The position numbers and the translations under genes are program-made. The notes under the pieces were generated by a model that saw nothing but the letters and a program-made list of their open reading frames with translations, ran no database searches and was not told where the DNA came from. From Fastidiosipila sanguinis (GTDB lineage Bacteria; Bacillota; Clostridia; Saccharofermentanales; Fastidiosipilaceae): a DNA stretch of 64,000 nucleotides. Positions 1 to 7,690 of the stretch are shown piece after piece; within the stretch, counting starts at the first letter, position 1, and each line of letters starts with the position of its first letter. The stretch is from positions 1,054,001 through 1,118,000 of the forward strand of contig NZ_CP027226.1 in NCBI RefSeq assembly GCF_002998295.1, written 5' to 3'.

Positions 1-450
1 TTGTTTCAAGTGTAATGCACCTTCTTGAATTGCCATACGGCCAGCAACTTCACTCATTGGTTTTAGCAATGGAGTAGCACGACCGATTTGTACTGTTTCA
101 TAAGCGATACCTGTTACTTTGTTATCTACCAATGCTTTTGTTAGCTCTGGAGCTGATGCTAAGTGTAGGTATGTGTAAATTAATAAACCTTCACGGAAGT
201 ATTTGAATTCTTCTTCTAGTGGCTCTTTAACCTTGTAAATTAGGTCTGCTTTTTCCCAAACTTCTGCAGCTGAGTCTAAAACTTCTGCACCTGCTTCTTT
301 ATATTCTTCATTTGTAAATGTTGAAAGCAAACCTGCGTCTTTTTCTACTAAAACTGTGTGACCTGCACCTACTAGTTGATGAACAACAGCTGGTGTTGCT
401 GAAACACGACCTTCTTGTGCTTTAATCTCTTTTGGTACACCAATAATCAT
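1..450 (-). CDS. ald: Alanine dehydrogenase, N-terminal part (cut by window edge)
   Basis: The minus strand from 450 encodes 150 open codons starting [20 protein letters not shown], the typical N-terminus of alanine dehydrogenase, followed by the family's EYKEAGAEV and KVKEPLEEE blocks. The enzyme interconverts L-alanine and pyruvate plus ammonia with NAD. The gene runs off the left edge, so the Rossmann domain is not visible. An AAGGAG ribosome site lies about 8 bases before the ATG. A good sigma-A promoter lies about 110 bases upstream, leaving a leader of roughly 100 bases with a hairpin. Identification rests on strong N-terminal similarity recalled from the family. Confidence 0.93.
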   Translation of the reverse strand, partial: MIIGVPKEIKAQEGRVSATPAVVHQLVGAGHTVLVEKDAGLLSTFTNEEYKEAGAEVLDSAAEVWEKADLIYKVKEPLEEEFKYFREGLLIYTYLHLASAPELTKALVDNKVTGIAYETVQIGRATPLLKPMSEVAGRMAIQEGALHLKQ

Positions 451-510
451 TTTATGTAACTCCTTTTTTGTTTACATTAATGTATTTATACGGCTTCTAA
501 ACTTTGCCGC

Positions 511-541
511 AATCGAGTTATATTTTTATATCAACTCGCTT
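511..541 (-). promoter_or_regulatory. Hairpin in the alanine dehydrogenase leader
   Basis: The leader holds GAGTT-G-ATAT and ATATAACTC arms around an A-rich loop, extended by flanking GC pairs. No T-run follows, so it is not an obvious terminator. It may affect mRNA stability or be a regulator target. It is not a riboswitch class that I recognise. Confidence 0.35.
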
Positions 542-558
542 CCTTAGTTATCATTATT

Positions 559-587
559 ATTTTACTCCACACAACTTTATCAGTCAA
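559..587 (-). promoter_or_regulatory. Sigma-A promoter of alanine dehydrogenase
   Basis: On the minus strand TTGACT (582-587) is separated by exactly 17 bases from TAAAAT (559-564). Transcription would start near 551 and give a leader of about 100 bases. Confidence 0.75.
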
Positions 588-675
588 TATTTGTTTAATC
601 ATCAACTTTTAAAAGAAGTTTATACACTACAATCATTCCTTTGTTTTCTTAATCTGCAGGAGTTTTTTCTAACTT

Positions 676-3096
676 TTAATTAATTCCAAAAAGTGATTCA
701 AGTCCCTCAAGCCCCTTTTTGTTATCTTCTTTGTCGTTTTCTTTATTTTCTTCAGTTTTTTTGTTATCTTCTGTTATTTCATTATCTTCAGTGCTTTTGT
801 TATCTTCTACATCTTTGCTCTCATCGATCTCATCATCTTCTGCTTTTTCAGAGAATACATCTTCGTATTTAACTTTAATTTCAGAACCGTCAGCTAATTT
901 GATTCTGTACATATTATCGATAAATAGGAAACTACTATTAACTCTATTAAATGTTACTCCATAGTGTTCAGCTAACTTGAACTTCTTCTCATCAGCTTCT
1001 TTTCTCTTAGCACTTCTAGTGTCTTTAAATTCTATGTTTTCAGGCATAATATTGCTCGATAACTCAATATCATTTAGACTAATTTTCTCCAATGTTTTGT
1101 TATCTTTGAAAACATATATCACAGAACCAATATTGTATACTTCAACTTTGGGATCGAAATCGTATTTTTGTTTAACCTTATTCATTTTGAAAGTAATAAC
1201 ATGTGATTCATACTCATCTTCATCTTCGAAATCACTCATCTCATAAACTAATTTATATTCTCTAATATCACGACTGTGAGAGTGATCACCATGAGGAATA
1301 ATCAACATATTGCCTTTAAGTATTAAGTCCTTCTTAGGTACTGCATTTATAAGTGATGCCATATCTAACCTCGCTTGAATTTCTTCCTCGCTCAGTTCTG
1401 TTTTTGTCTGATCACTGATTTTGTCTAGATTTTCATTTACATATTTTTTAGCAGCTATAAGCTCGCTGTCTTCTAATTCATTAAAAGGTACATAATGGGT
1501 ATGACCATGGTGTTCTGCTATCAATCCATCAGTAGTAACTGAAGTAATTGATTCGGCTGAGAACACATAACCATCATCTGTATCATACGCTTTGCCATCC
1601 ATACCTTTTGGAAGTTTTTCTATTTTTCCAGGTTCAGGTATTAGATCAGCTAAGGTTTTACTCTCTTCTTTTTCATTTGAATTAGAATCATCATCTTTAT
1701 CATCACTTTTATCCCAATTCGGATCTAATTTATCGTATCCATTAGAAAAGAAGTTCGGATCTTGCGGATAATTTTTTGCTGTTCCTGCAGCTTTTTCTGC
1801 CAAAACTGCTTTAGTTGCTTCTATCTCTAGCTCAGAAAGAGATTTCAACATTACAACGTGCTCATGGTCACCATGTGGGATCCTATAACCGATTAATTTA
1901 TCACCAACTTTAACTGCTTTAGCAAACTGTGGATCAAACACTAATCCATCAGATTCCTGATATCTTTTTGATACTGGTGAAGCATATAATTCTTTTAATA
2001 ATCTTTGTGCTTTTGTCTCTTGATTATTTTTATTATCTTCAGGAACATTTGGTTTTTGTGGGTTTGGTTTTTGTGGGTTTGGTTTTTCTGTGTTTGGTTT
2101 TTTAGGCTCTGTAGGTTTTGGTTGATCACTGCCTGTTTGTGGTTTTGTTTCAGTGTGTCCTTTACCTGCTAAAAAATCCTCTGCTGCTTTTAGCTCTGCT
2201 TTGCTAAGATCTTTCTTTGGAATATAGTGTAGGTGTCCCATGTGAGGAATCATGTAGGCATTTCCAAGATCTTCAATTATATCGTATGGGCTAAAGATAT
2301 AACCATCATCTGTTGTATATTTTCCGGCTGCTTTAGCTTTTCTAATTTCTTCTGGTGAAAAAACTTTTTGTGAATTACCTTTATGTTCAGAACTATTATT
2401 ATTTTTATTGTCTTTTTTATCATTTGGTTTTTGTGTTCCACAATTAGGTCCAGTACAGGAATTTCCTCTGCCTGCTAAAGGATCTTTCGGATAAGCTTTT
2501 TTACTTGCAGGAGAGTTTGAAGTCCCTTGAGTTTGACCAAATTTTTCAGCTAGAACTGCCTTTGAAGCCATTAATTCTAACTCAGATAAGAGATTATATG
2601 GGATTAGGTGATAATGGTCCCCATGTGGGATTACAAAACCTCTACCTGTATCTTGAGATATCTCAGCTGGATCAAAAACTAATCCATCAGCTTCAGTATG
2701 TCTCCTTGACTCAGGTAAAGAATAGAGTAGGCTCAAAAGTTCTCTAGCACTCATCTTAGATATTTCTTTTGTTGTTAAGCTCTCTACCTTCTTAATGGTT
2801 TCTTCTGCTTTTAATTGTTCAGCAGCTATTCTCTTATTAGATACTGTGTTTTTTTCAACTTTTGCTTTAGCTTTTTCAGCAATTTCTTTGGCTCTTTTTC
2901 TAGCTTCAGCATCACTACTTTTATTATTTAATTTAGAATTTTTATTATTTTCCAAAGTAGATTCTATATTCTTATTTGTATTATTTGTAACTTGTTCTTT
3001 CATTTTATCGTTATTAAAAAAATTGCACCCGCTCGCAGTTAACGCAATTATGGTAGCTAGTGCAAAGCTACTTGCCTTTTTGAATAGGTTCCTCAT
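676..3096 (-). CDS. Histidine-triad (Pht family) surface lipoprotein
   Basis: This 806-residue protein has a lipoprotein signal peptide with lipobox LTASGC (Cys24) and five HxxHxH triads: HGDHYH near 160, HMGHLH near 286, HGDHEH near 409, HHGHTH near 529 and HGDHSH near 603. They alternate with repeated 'DGLVFDP' or 'DGYIFSPYDI' modules and low-complexity Pro/Lys/Asn/Glu linkers. This is the architecture of streptococcal PhtA/B/D/E, which bind zinc at the surface and pass it to an AdcA/ZnuA-type binding protein. The C-terminus is acidic and repetitive (EDNK/TEDN). A ZnuA homologue lies upstream on the same strand but is separated by a terminator. The gene has its own promoter with two Zur-like boxes, so zinc-starvation induction is likely. 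Assignment is secure; function is inferred from the family. Confidence 0.92.
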   Translation of the reverse strand: MRNLFKKASSFALATIIALTASGCNFFNNDKMKEQVTNNTNKNIESTLENNKNSKLNNKSSDAEARKRAKEIAEKAKAKVEKNTVSNKRIAAEQLKAEETIKKVESLTTKEISKMSARELLSLLYSLPESRRHTEADGLVFDPAEISQDTGRGFVIPHGDHYHLIPYNLLSELELMASKAVLAEKFGQTQGTSNSPASKKAYPKDPLAGRGNSCTGPNCGTQKPNDKKDNKNNNSSEHKGNSQKVFSPEEIRKAKAAGKYTTDDGYIFSPYDIIEDLGNAYMIPHMGHLHYIPKKDLSKAELKAAEDFLAGKGHTETKPQTGSDQPKPTEPKKPNTEKPNPQKPNPQKPNVPEDNKNNQETKAQRLLKELYASPVSKRYQESDGLVFDPQFAKAVKVGDKLIGYRIPHGDHEHVVMLKSLSELEIEATKAVLAEKAAGTAKNYPQDPNFFSNGYDKLDPNWDKSDDKDDDSNSNEKEESKTLADLIPEPGKIEKLPKGMDGKAYDTDDGYVFSAESITSVTTDGLIAEHHGHTHYVPFNELEDSELIAAKKYVNENLDKISDQTKTELSEEEIQARLDMASLINAVPKKDLILKGNMLIIPHGDHSHSRDIREYKLVYEMSDFEDEDEYESHVITFKMNKVKQKYDFDPKVEVYNIGSVIYVFKDNKTLEKISLNDIELSSNIMPENIEFKDTRSAKRKEADEKKFKLAEHYGVTFNRVNSSFLFIDNMYRIKLADGSEIKVKYEDVFSEKAEDDEIDESKDVEDNKSTEDNEITEDNKKTEENKENDKEDNKKGLEGLESLFGIN

Positions 3097-3150
3097 ACAG
3101 GTCTCCTTCTTATTAACTTATTTACTTATTTTGCATTTTCGTGTGTTATT

Positions 3151-3165
3151 TGCAAATCATTCGCA
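3151..3165 (-). promoter_or_regulatory. Fur/Zur-type 7-1-7 operator at the pht promoter
   Basis: TGCAAATCATTCGCA is an inverted repeat of TGCRAAT around one central base, the geometry of Fur-family boxes. It lies 9 bases downstream of the -10, over the expected transcription start. A sister site precedes znuA, so a zinc-sensing Fur-family repressor (Zur) is the likely ligand. Confidence 0.65.
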
Positions 3166-3174
3166 TTCGATAGG

Positions 3175-3203
3175 ATTCTACAACTTCACGTTTGCGTTGT
3201 CAA
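3175..3203 (-). promoter_or_regulatory. Sigma-A promoter of the Pht gene
   Basis: Minus strand TTGACA (3198-3203), 17-base spacer, TAGAAT (3175-3180). It lies between two Zur-like boxes, one over the start site and one touching the -35. Confidence 0.75.
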
Positions 3204-3215
3204 GAATCATTCGCA
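3201..3215 (-). promoter_or_regulatory. Second, weaker Zur-like box overlapping the pht -35
   Basis: On the minus strand TGCGAATGATTCTTG has one perfect half-site (TGCGAAT) and one degraded half-site. Its last three bases are the TTG of the -35 hexamer. The centre-to-centre distance to the first box is 50 bases. Confidence 0.45.
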
Positions 3216-3245
3216 AACAATTTCTATTCGCATTTGGCACAATAC

Positions 3246-3278
3246 AAAAAAAAGCAGCTAAGTTTCCCTAGCCGCCTT
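3246..3278 (-). terminator. Rho-independent terminator of znuA
   Basis: On the minus strand GGCGGCTA and TAGCTGC arms (one G-U pair) enclose a short loop and are followed by a run of eight T. It separates znuA from the pht promoter. Confidence 0.7.
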
Positions 3279-3295
3279 AATTCTCTTTGAAATTT

Positions 3296-4570
3296 CTACT
3301 TTGCATTTGCCAATAGATTATTTAAGTTTCTCTCCATTGCCTTAATATAATCAATACCCTCGGCCATTTCTGCTTCTGTTGGTGAGTGCAATGTTGTCAG
3401 CGGTAGTACTTCTAAACCACCTACTTCTGCTGCCAAAATTTGTGCTACTTTGTCACTTCCAGCATCATCATAAAAAATAGCTTTCCAACCATGACTCTTT
3501 ATGATTTTGACAAATTCTGCCATTTTTTCCGGATTAGGATCTTGTTCTGTACCCATACCTGTTAATCCATATTGAATTAAACCATAATCTTTTCCTAGAT
3601 ATCCTAAAGCTTGATGTGTAATCATAAAACTATCTACACCTTTGTCATTTAAAGCACTAAACTTAGCGTCTAAATCTTGCAGGTCTTTGACATAATTCTC
3701 GTAATTATTGGTATAAAGGTCTACATTTTCTGGAGATATTTCTACTAGTTTAGAATAGATATTACCAAGCATTTTAATAGCTTCTCGTGGACTCAACCAA
3801 ACATGTGGATCAAATTCTTGTGCATTAGGGTTAAATAGATTCAGACCTAGGTCCTCCAGTGAACCAATATCCTTAATCTTGTCTGAGCTTTTGTCTTTTA
3901 CCTTTAGGAAATAATCATCGCCTACTTTAATAATTTGGCCTGCATCATGTTCGCTTATAACTTCACCACTTTTATCTGTTAGTAATCTATCACTAATCTT
4001 GGATTGAGCTGGGACGTGACCTGGATACCAGTGAAAGTGGTTATTATGGAAAGTTGAATAACCATACTCTTCTATATCTACTACAACTTGATTAGGATCA
4101 TTAGGATCACAACCACAGTTGAAGCCTTTGTGCAGTTCAATACCTTCACTTGCTTTGATATAAATTAAATCACTACCTTCAGCATCCAAAGTTTCTTTAA
4201 CAGAATCAAACCATTCTTCCATATTGGCTCCTTGGTAAACCAAGACATCTGCCTGGCTTAATTCTTTAACCATTTGAGCTGTTGGTATCCATCCATGAGA
4301 AGAACTTCCGGGAGGCATAATGTTTATAACCTCTGCCGTATCTCCAACTATCTTTTTAGTCCACTCATACATAGGATAAAATGAAGTGTAAATCTTTAAC
4401 TTTCCTGCTTCAGTACTAGAAGCTTCAGAGTCTGTACTTGATTCTTGACTATTAATTTTAGTATTGCTATTGCTATCTTTGTCCTGTCCATTAGTTTTAC
4501 ATGCAGTAAACATAAACAGCATAATTAAGGCTAAAGAAAAGCTCGCAATTTTTTTCACAACCTTTTGCAT
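3296..4570 (-). CDS. znuA: Zinc ABC transporter substrate-binding lipoprotein (ZnuA/AdcA family)
   Basis: The 424-residue protein has a lipobox FTAC (Cys24) and the cluster A-I metal-binding fold: 'IYTSFYPMYEWTKKIVGDTAEV' at the start of the mature domain, the first His in the PPGSSSHGW segment, a His-rich insert HNNHFHWYPGH near 178, and 'FDPHVWLSPREAIKM' with the next metal His. It would capture zinc outside the membrane and deliver it to an ABC permease. No permease or ATPase gene is adjacent, so the partner must lie elsewhere. A strong promoter and a Zur-like operator precede it, and a clear terminator follows. Manganese cannot be excluded, but the His-rich insert and the Pht neighbour favour zinc. 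Confidence 0.9.
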   Translation of the reverse strand: MQKVVKKIASFSLALIMLFMFTACKTNGQDKDSNSNTKINSQESSTDSEASSTEAGKLKIYTSFYPMYEWTKKIVGDTAEVINIMPPGSSSHGWIPTAQMVKELSQADVLVYQGANMEEWFDSVKETLDAEGSDLIYIKASEGIELHKGFNCGCDPNDPNQVVVDIEEYGYSTFHNNHFHWYPGHVPAQSKISDRLLTDKSGEVISEHDAGQIIKVGDDYFLKVKDKSSDKIKDIGSLEDLGLNLFNPNAQEFDPHVWLSPREAIKMLGNIYSKLVEISPENVDLYTNNYENYVKDLQDLDAKFSALNDKGVDSFMITHQALGYLGKDYGLIQYGLTGMGTEQDPNPEKMAEFVKIIKSHGWKAIFYDDAGSDKVAQILAAEVGGLEVLPLTTLHSPTEAEMAEGIDYIKAMERNLNNLLANAK

Positions 4571-4595
4571 ATATTGTCCTCTTTCTTAAAACAAT

Positions 4596-4610
4596 TGCAA
4601 AAGATTCGCA
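4596..4610 (-). promoter_or_regulatory. Fur/Zur-type 7-1-7 operator upstream of znuA
   Basis: TGCAAAAGATTCGCA matches the pht box at 3151 in 13 of 15 positions and in geometry. It lies 15 bases downstream of the -10, where bound repressor would block transcription. The bases just upstream on the minus strand, GTGTTATT, also resemble the sequence flanking the pht box. Confidence 0.6.
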
Positions 4611-4625
4611 AATAACACGAACCTT

Positions 4626-4654
4626 AATATATTCTTATTTCATTTTTAAGTCAA
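4626..4654 (-). promoter_or_regulatory. Sigma-A promoter of znuA
   Basis: Minus strand TTGACT (4649-4654), 17-base spacer, TATATT (4626-4631), followed by the Zur-like box. Confidence 0.8.
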
Positions 4655-4892
4655 GCTTTTGTTGCTTATGGTGTTGTTTCCTGCAAAATTTATCATTTTT
4701 CATGAGTACTTATTCTTCGTTATTCATATATGGACTTGCCATTTGAATTAAATGACCTACACACCAAGAAACAATGTATCCATTGCCCTCATTTAATACG
4801 TTTTCTTCTGTTTTTGCTAAGAATTACTTTTGCAATTGCAACTGCTACACTTGCCTTTTCTCCTATTACTAACTTTATTAATATCTCCATAA
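4655..4892. other. Gap without a convincing gene
   Basis: This stretch between the znuA promoter and the terminator of the AlbA_2 gene has only short overlapping open frames on both strands, without ribosome sites. One minus-strand frame encodes a short alanine/valine-rich then basic segment (near 4789-4870) that could be the end of a decayed gene, but I cannot name it. Confidence 0.4.
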
Positions 4893-4924
4893 ATAAAAAA
4901 GAGCGAAAAATTTCTCTCTCGCTC
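4893..4924 (-). terminator. Rho-independent terminator of the AlbA_2 gene
   Basis: On the minus strand GAGCGA and TCGCTC arms enclose an A/G-rich loop and are followed by TTTTTTATTT. It lies about 60 bases beyond the stop codon at 4983. Confidence 0.75.
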
Positions 4925-4982
4925 AAAGTATTTCTCCCTATTATTATATTGTTTTCGATAGAATTTGATTCTCTTATTAACT

Positions 4983-6401
4983 TTATTTGTTTACTTTCCA
5001 ATATCCATCTTTAGCACTGCCTATATACTTGATTATATTTTCATCTATTAGAACTTTTAAATCTCTTTTAATAGTTCTATCAGTTACATTAAATTGTTTA
5101 GATAAATCATTGGCAGTTATTTTAGGATTATTCTTTATTATTTCAAGAATTATACCACGCCTATCACTTGGTTTTAATTTTTCACCGTCATTTTGGGTGA
5201 CATTTTGGGTGACATTTTGGGTGACATTTTGGGTGACATTTTGGGTGATATAATTTAAATTCTTTAAAATTGTAGTAAATGAAGATTCTGTAGATTTAAA
5301 CTCTGGTTTTAATTCTTCTTTATAATTTTCTTCTGCTTCATAAGCTTCTATTATTTTTCTAAGTCCTGAACCACGTCTTTCCATTAAATCCATCCTAGCA
5401 AATACATCCGCTATAATTGGATTTCTTCTTGTGGAAGATACATTTAGTGGATTAAGGTCTTGGACAAAAGTTCCATCATACATACCTCCGGGAGAATATA
5501 TTTCTAACCTATCGTCATATATATCTATATGGACTTCACTGCCAATTACTGAGTAATCTCTATGGATTAATGCATTGACTAAAGCTTCTTGGACTGCCCT
5601 TTCAGGATATTCTGGATATTCTATTCTATAGACTTGACCCTTCTTCCACATCTTTTTTGAATTTCTTTTTACAAAGTCCAAACTTGCTTTTAAAAGGTAA
5701 ATTATATTACCTTCAAATTCAGCATCATCTAAGGCATCTATTCTGCTATTCGCCTTTGTAAGTCCATTCCATCTAGTACAAAATACTCTTGACTGATAAA
5801 CTTGATAATCATCTGCCAAAAGTTCTCCTGCTATGGTTAAGTTTCCCTCATCATTTATAAGCCCAAAAGATTTAAAATCTTTATCTTCAAATTCTTTTTC
5901 AGTCCTATTTTTATACTCTATGCTAAGCTCTTTAAATCTTACATCCTCTAATCTTTTATTTGACTGAAGTGAATCGTAACTAATATGTTCTCCTTTTAGT
6001 GATAGATTAAATAGGTCTATTCTATTTGCAGGGACACTCTGATTCCCTATCCTTTTATAGGCTGTTCTAGTTCCGCCATCTACTACAAAGTATGGAGTAT
6101 TTTTCCCCGCAAATACATTTAAAATCAATATAACTTTTCCGTCAATTTCTTTTATTTCCATATCAAATTCCGAATTTGGATCCATTTTAGTTTTTATGAT
6201 TTCAGTAATATTTTCGGAAGTCTCTTGATAATCACTAAGTCCAATAATTGTATTATCTTCTTTAACTCCAAATATTAATTTCCCTCCTTGACCATTAGCA
6301 AAGGCTGATACAGATTTTAACCAAGACTTTGACTTATTTATTTCTAATTTTTCTTTTTTATCATATAGATTTGTCTCTCCAAGATAGTCTTTTAGGTTCA
6401 A
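4983..6401 (-). CDS. AlbA_2-domain ATP-binding transcriptional regulator
   Basis: The 472-residue protein begins with an AlbA_2 (Schlafen-type) domain: 'EINKSKSWLKSVSAFANGQGGKLIFGV' at about 20-46, then 'YKRIGNQSVPA'. A GHKL-like ATP-binding region follows with 'AVQEALVNALIHRDYS' and 'DRLEIYSPGGMYDG' at about 275-315, and a helix-turn-helix at about 415-465 ('ITANDLSKQFNVTDRTIKRDLKVL'). This is the COG2865 arrangement, a family of predicted regulators often found in accessory DNA. Before the HTH lies a run of TQNV repeats encoded by a 12-bp tandem repeat. The gene is monocistronic with its own terminator. The target is unknown. Confidence 0.85.
   Translation of the reverse strand: MNLKDYLGETNLYDKKEKLEINKSKSWLKSVSAFANGQGGKLIFGVKEDNTIIGLSDYQETSENITEIIKTKMDPNSEFDMEIKEIDGKVILILNVFAGKNTPYFVVDGGTRTAYKRIGNQSVPANRIDLFNLSLKGEHISYDSLQSNKRLEDVRFKELSIEYKNRTEKEFEDKDFKSFGLINDEGNLTIAGELLADDYQVYQSRVFCTRWNGLTKANSRIDALDDAEFEGNIIYLLKASLDFVKRNSKKMWKKGQVYRIEYPEYPERAVQEALVNALIHRDYSVIGSEVHIDIYDDRLEIYSPGGMYDGTFVQDLNPLNVSSTRRNPIIADVFARMDLMERRGSGLRKIIEAYEAEENYKEELKPEFKSTESSFTTILKNLNYITQNVTQNVTQNVTQNVTQNDGEKLKPSDRRGIILEIIKNNPKITANDLSKQFNVTDRTIKRDLKVLIDENIIKYIGSAKDGYWKVNK
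5189..5248 (-). repeat. 12-bp tandem repeat, five copies, encoding TQNV
   Basis: Five nearly identical copies of cattttgggtga on the plus strand encode Thr-Gln-Asn-Val units on the minus strand, just before the C-terminal HTH. Because the unit is a multiple of three, copy-number change would alter linker length without a frameshift. Confidence 0.9.
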
Positions 6402-6456
6402 AGTATACCTCCTTCCAACAAATATTATTCTTAATTATACTTTATCTTTGTATTGT

Positions 6457-6698
6457 TTAATCCGTGATAGGAATTAAGATTTTTAATAGTTCATCTTCTT
6501 TTGATGATTCATCATAACTTTCATCATTGCCAGATTCATCATCTGACTCACTGATACACTCGTCATCTTCCTCTACATCTTCCAACAATCTAACTTATTT
6601 TGCTTTGACTACTTTAAAATAATATCCTGCTTCTACAACTCCTCCAATTACAATTTCAACAATTAGAAATGAACCTGAACCACTTTTTTTCTCCTTTT
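6457..6698 (-). pseudogene. Relic resembling the C-terminus of a CD1107/DUF4366-type mobile-element protein
   Basis: One minus-strand frame reads a hydrophobic helix ending GYYFKVVKAK, then a TAA, and continues in the same frame with a strongly acidic tail (EDVEEDDE, SDDESGNDES) to a second TAA at 6457. A membrane helix, a GYYFK-type junction and a long acidic tail are, as I recall, typical of proteins from Tn916/CTn-type conjugative elements. The internal stop and missing N-terminal part make it a relic. The family link is from memory of the motif only. Confidence 0.4.
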
Positions 6699-6774
6699 AT
6701 TGGAACAACATTATACCGACCACCAAAAGTTAGACTATTTTAGTGTAGCAATTTATTTTACAACTCGCCTTAAG

Positions 6775-6825
6775 TGTCGTTTTCCAAGCGAAAATGTCAT
6801 GTATAAATGCCAAGCAAATATGCCA
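6775..6825. repeat. Two adjacent 25-bp repeats, possible IS21-type end remnant
   Basis: The unit starting TGTCGTTTTCCAAGCG (6775-6799) is followed directly by one starting TGTATAAATGCCAAGC (6800-6825). Both fit TGT-n-CCAAGC-n-AA-n-ATG-n-CA. Multiple terminal repeats of this kind occur at IS21-family ends. No transposase is present, so this would be a scar next to the relic at 6457. Confidence 0.35.
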
Positions 6826-6833
6826 TCCATAAA

Positions 6834-7637
6834 CTAATCAAAAAGTCCTAAACTCTGCATCGCTTTATAAATTCCGTCATTATCATTCGTATCTGTCACA
6901 GCTTTAGCATACTGCTTCAAATCTTCTGGGGCATTTCCCATAGCGAAGGAGTACTTGGCATGCTCTAACATTTCTTTGTCATTAAAACCATCACCAAATG
7001 CTACAGTACTACTGATATCCCAACCTTGATTTTCAGCAAGAATTTCCATACCTCTAGCTTTTGATATCCCTCTTCTGTTAATCAAAACATCTACAGGAGA
7101 GGATTTTGCAATATATAAATCTGGATACTTAGCTACTAAGGCCTTTTCAAGATTATCTATATCTTCTGGGCTTCCAAGGCAATAAATTTGATGAAATTCA
7201 TCGAAGTCACTTTCTTTAACTGTTAGGCTAATAGCCTTTTCACCAGCTATACCTTCTTCTGCTATTATCCTTGGGTGCTCAGCATCTTTAACCATCCAAT
7301 TAAAATACGAATAGTAATTCAGTAATACTTTTGGAGAATAATCTTCAATAAAATCAATTACCTCCGCAGCCTCCTCCTTTTCCATTCCAGTAGACTTGAT
7401 TACATTCTCATCAATGTCATAGACTAGAGCTCCGTTAAAAGAAACCATTGGCGCTCTAAAATCAAATTGTTCAAAAAGTGGCAATATAGATGCTGGACCT
7501 CTTGCTGATGCTATCGCATAGGGAATACCCTTTTCTTCTAACTTCCTCAAAACCATTTTGGTCGATTCTAACATTTGATGCTCAGAGTTTAACAAGGTTC
7601 CATCAACATCAAAAAACACCGCTGTTATTTTGCTCAT
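6834..7637 (-). CDS. Cof-type HAD hydrolase (sugar-phosphate/FMN phosphatase family)
   Basis: The 267-residue cytoplasmic protein has the HAD motifs in order: FFDVDGTLL with nucleophile Asp10 and acid/base Asp12, a Ser/Thr motif II region 'AIASARGPAS', a conserved Lys in 'RRGISKARGME', and motif IV 'AFGDGFNDKEML' near 218. Length and the alpha/beta cap between motifs II and III fit the Cof (IIB) subfamily, which dephosphorylates sugar phosphates and cofactors such as FMN and pyridoxal phosphate. The natural substrate cannot be read from sequence. An AGGAAGAG ribosome site precedes the ATG. Confidence 0.88.
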   Translation of the reverse strand: MSKITAVFFDVDGTLLNSEHQMLESTKMVLRKLEEKGIPYAIASARGPASILPLFEQFDFRAPMVSFNGALVYDIDENVIKSTGMEKEEAAEVIDFIEDYSPKVLLNYYSYFNWMVKDAEHPRIIAEEGIAGEKAISLTVKESDFDEFHQIYCLGSPEDIDNLEKALVAKYPDLYIAKSSPVDVLINRRGISKARGMEILAENQGWDISSTVAFGDGFNDKEMLEHAKYSFAMGNAPEDLKQYAKAVTDTNDNDGIYKAMQSLGLFD

Positions 7638-7690
7638 AGTTACTTCGTCTCTTCCTTTTTTTGTTTTATTGTTGTAAGTTTCTCAACAAT

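Noticed and set aside
4789-5001. 70-residue minus-strand open frame
   Set aside because: It runs through the terminator hairpin at 4893-4924 and overlaps the AlbA_2 3' end in another frame; no ribosome site.
4730-5014. 94-residue plus-strand open frame with a hydrophobic stretch
   Set aside because: No ribosome site, overlaps the AlbA_2 gene end and its terminator, and antisense A/T-rich DNA readily gives such frames.
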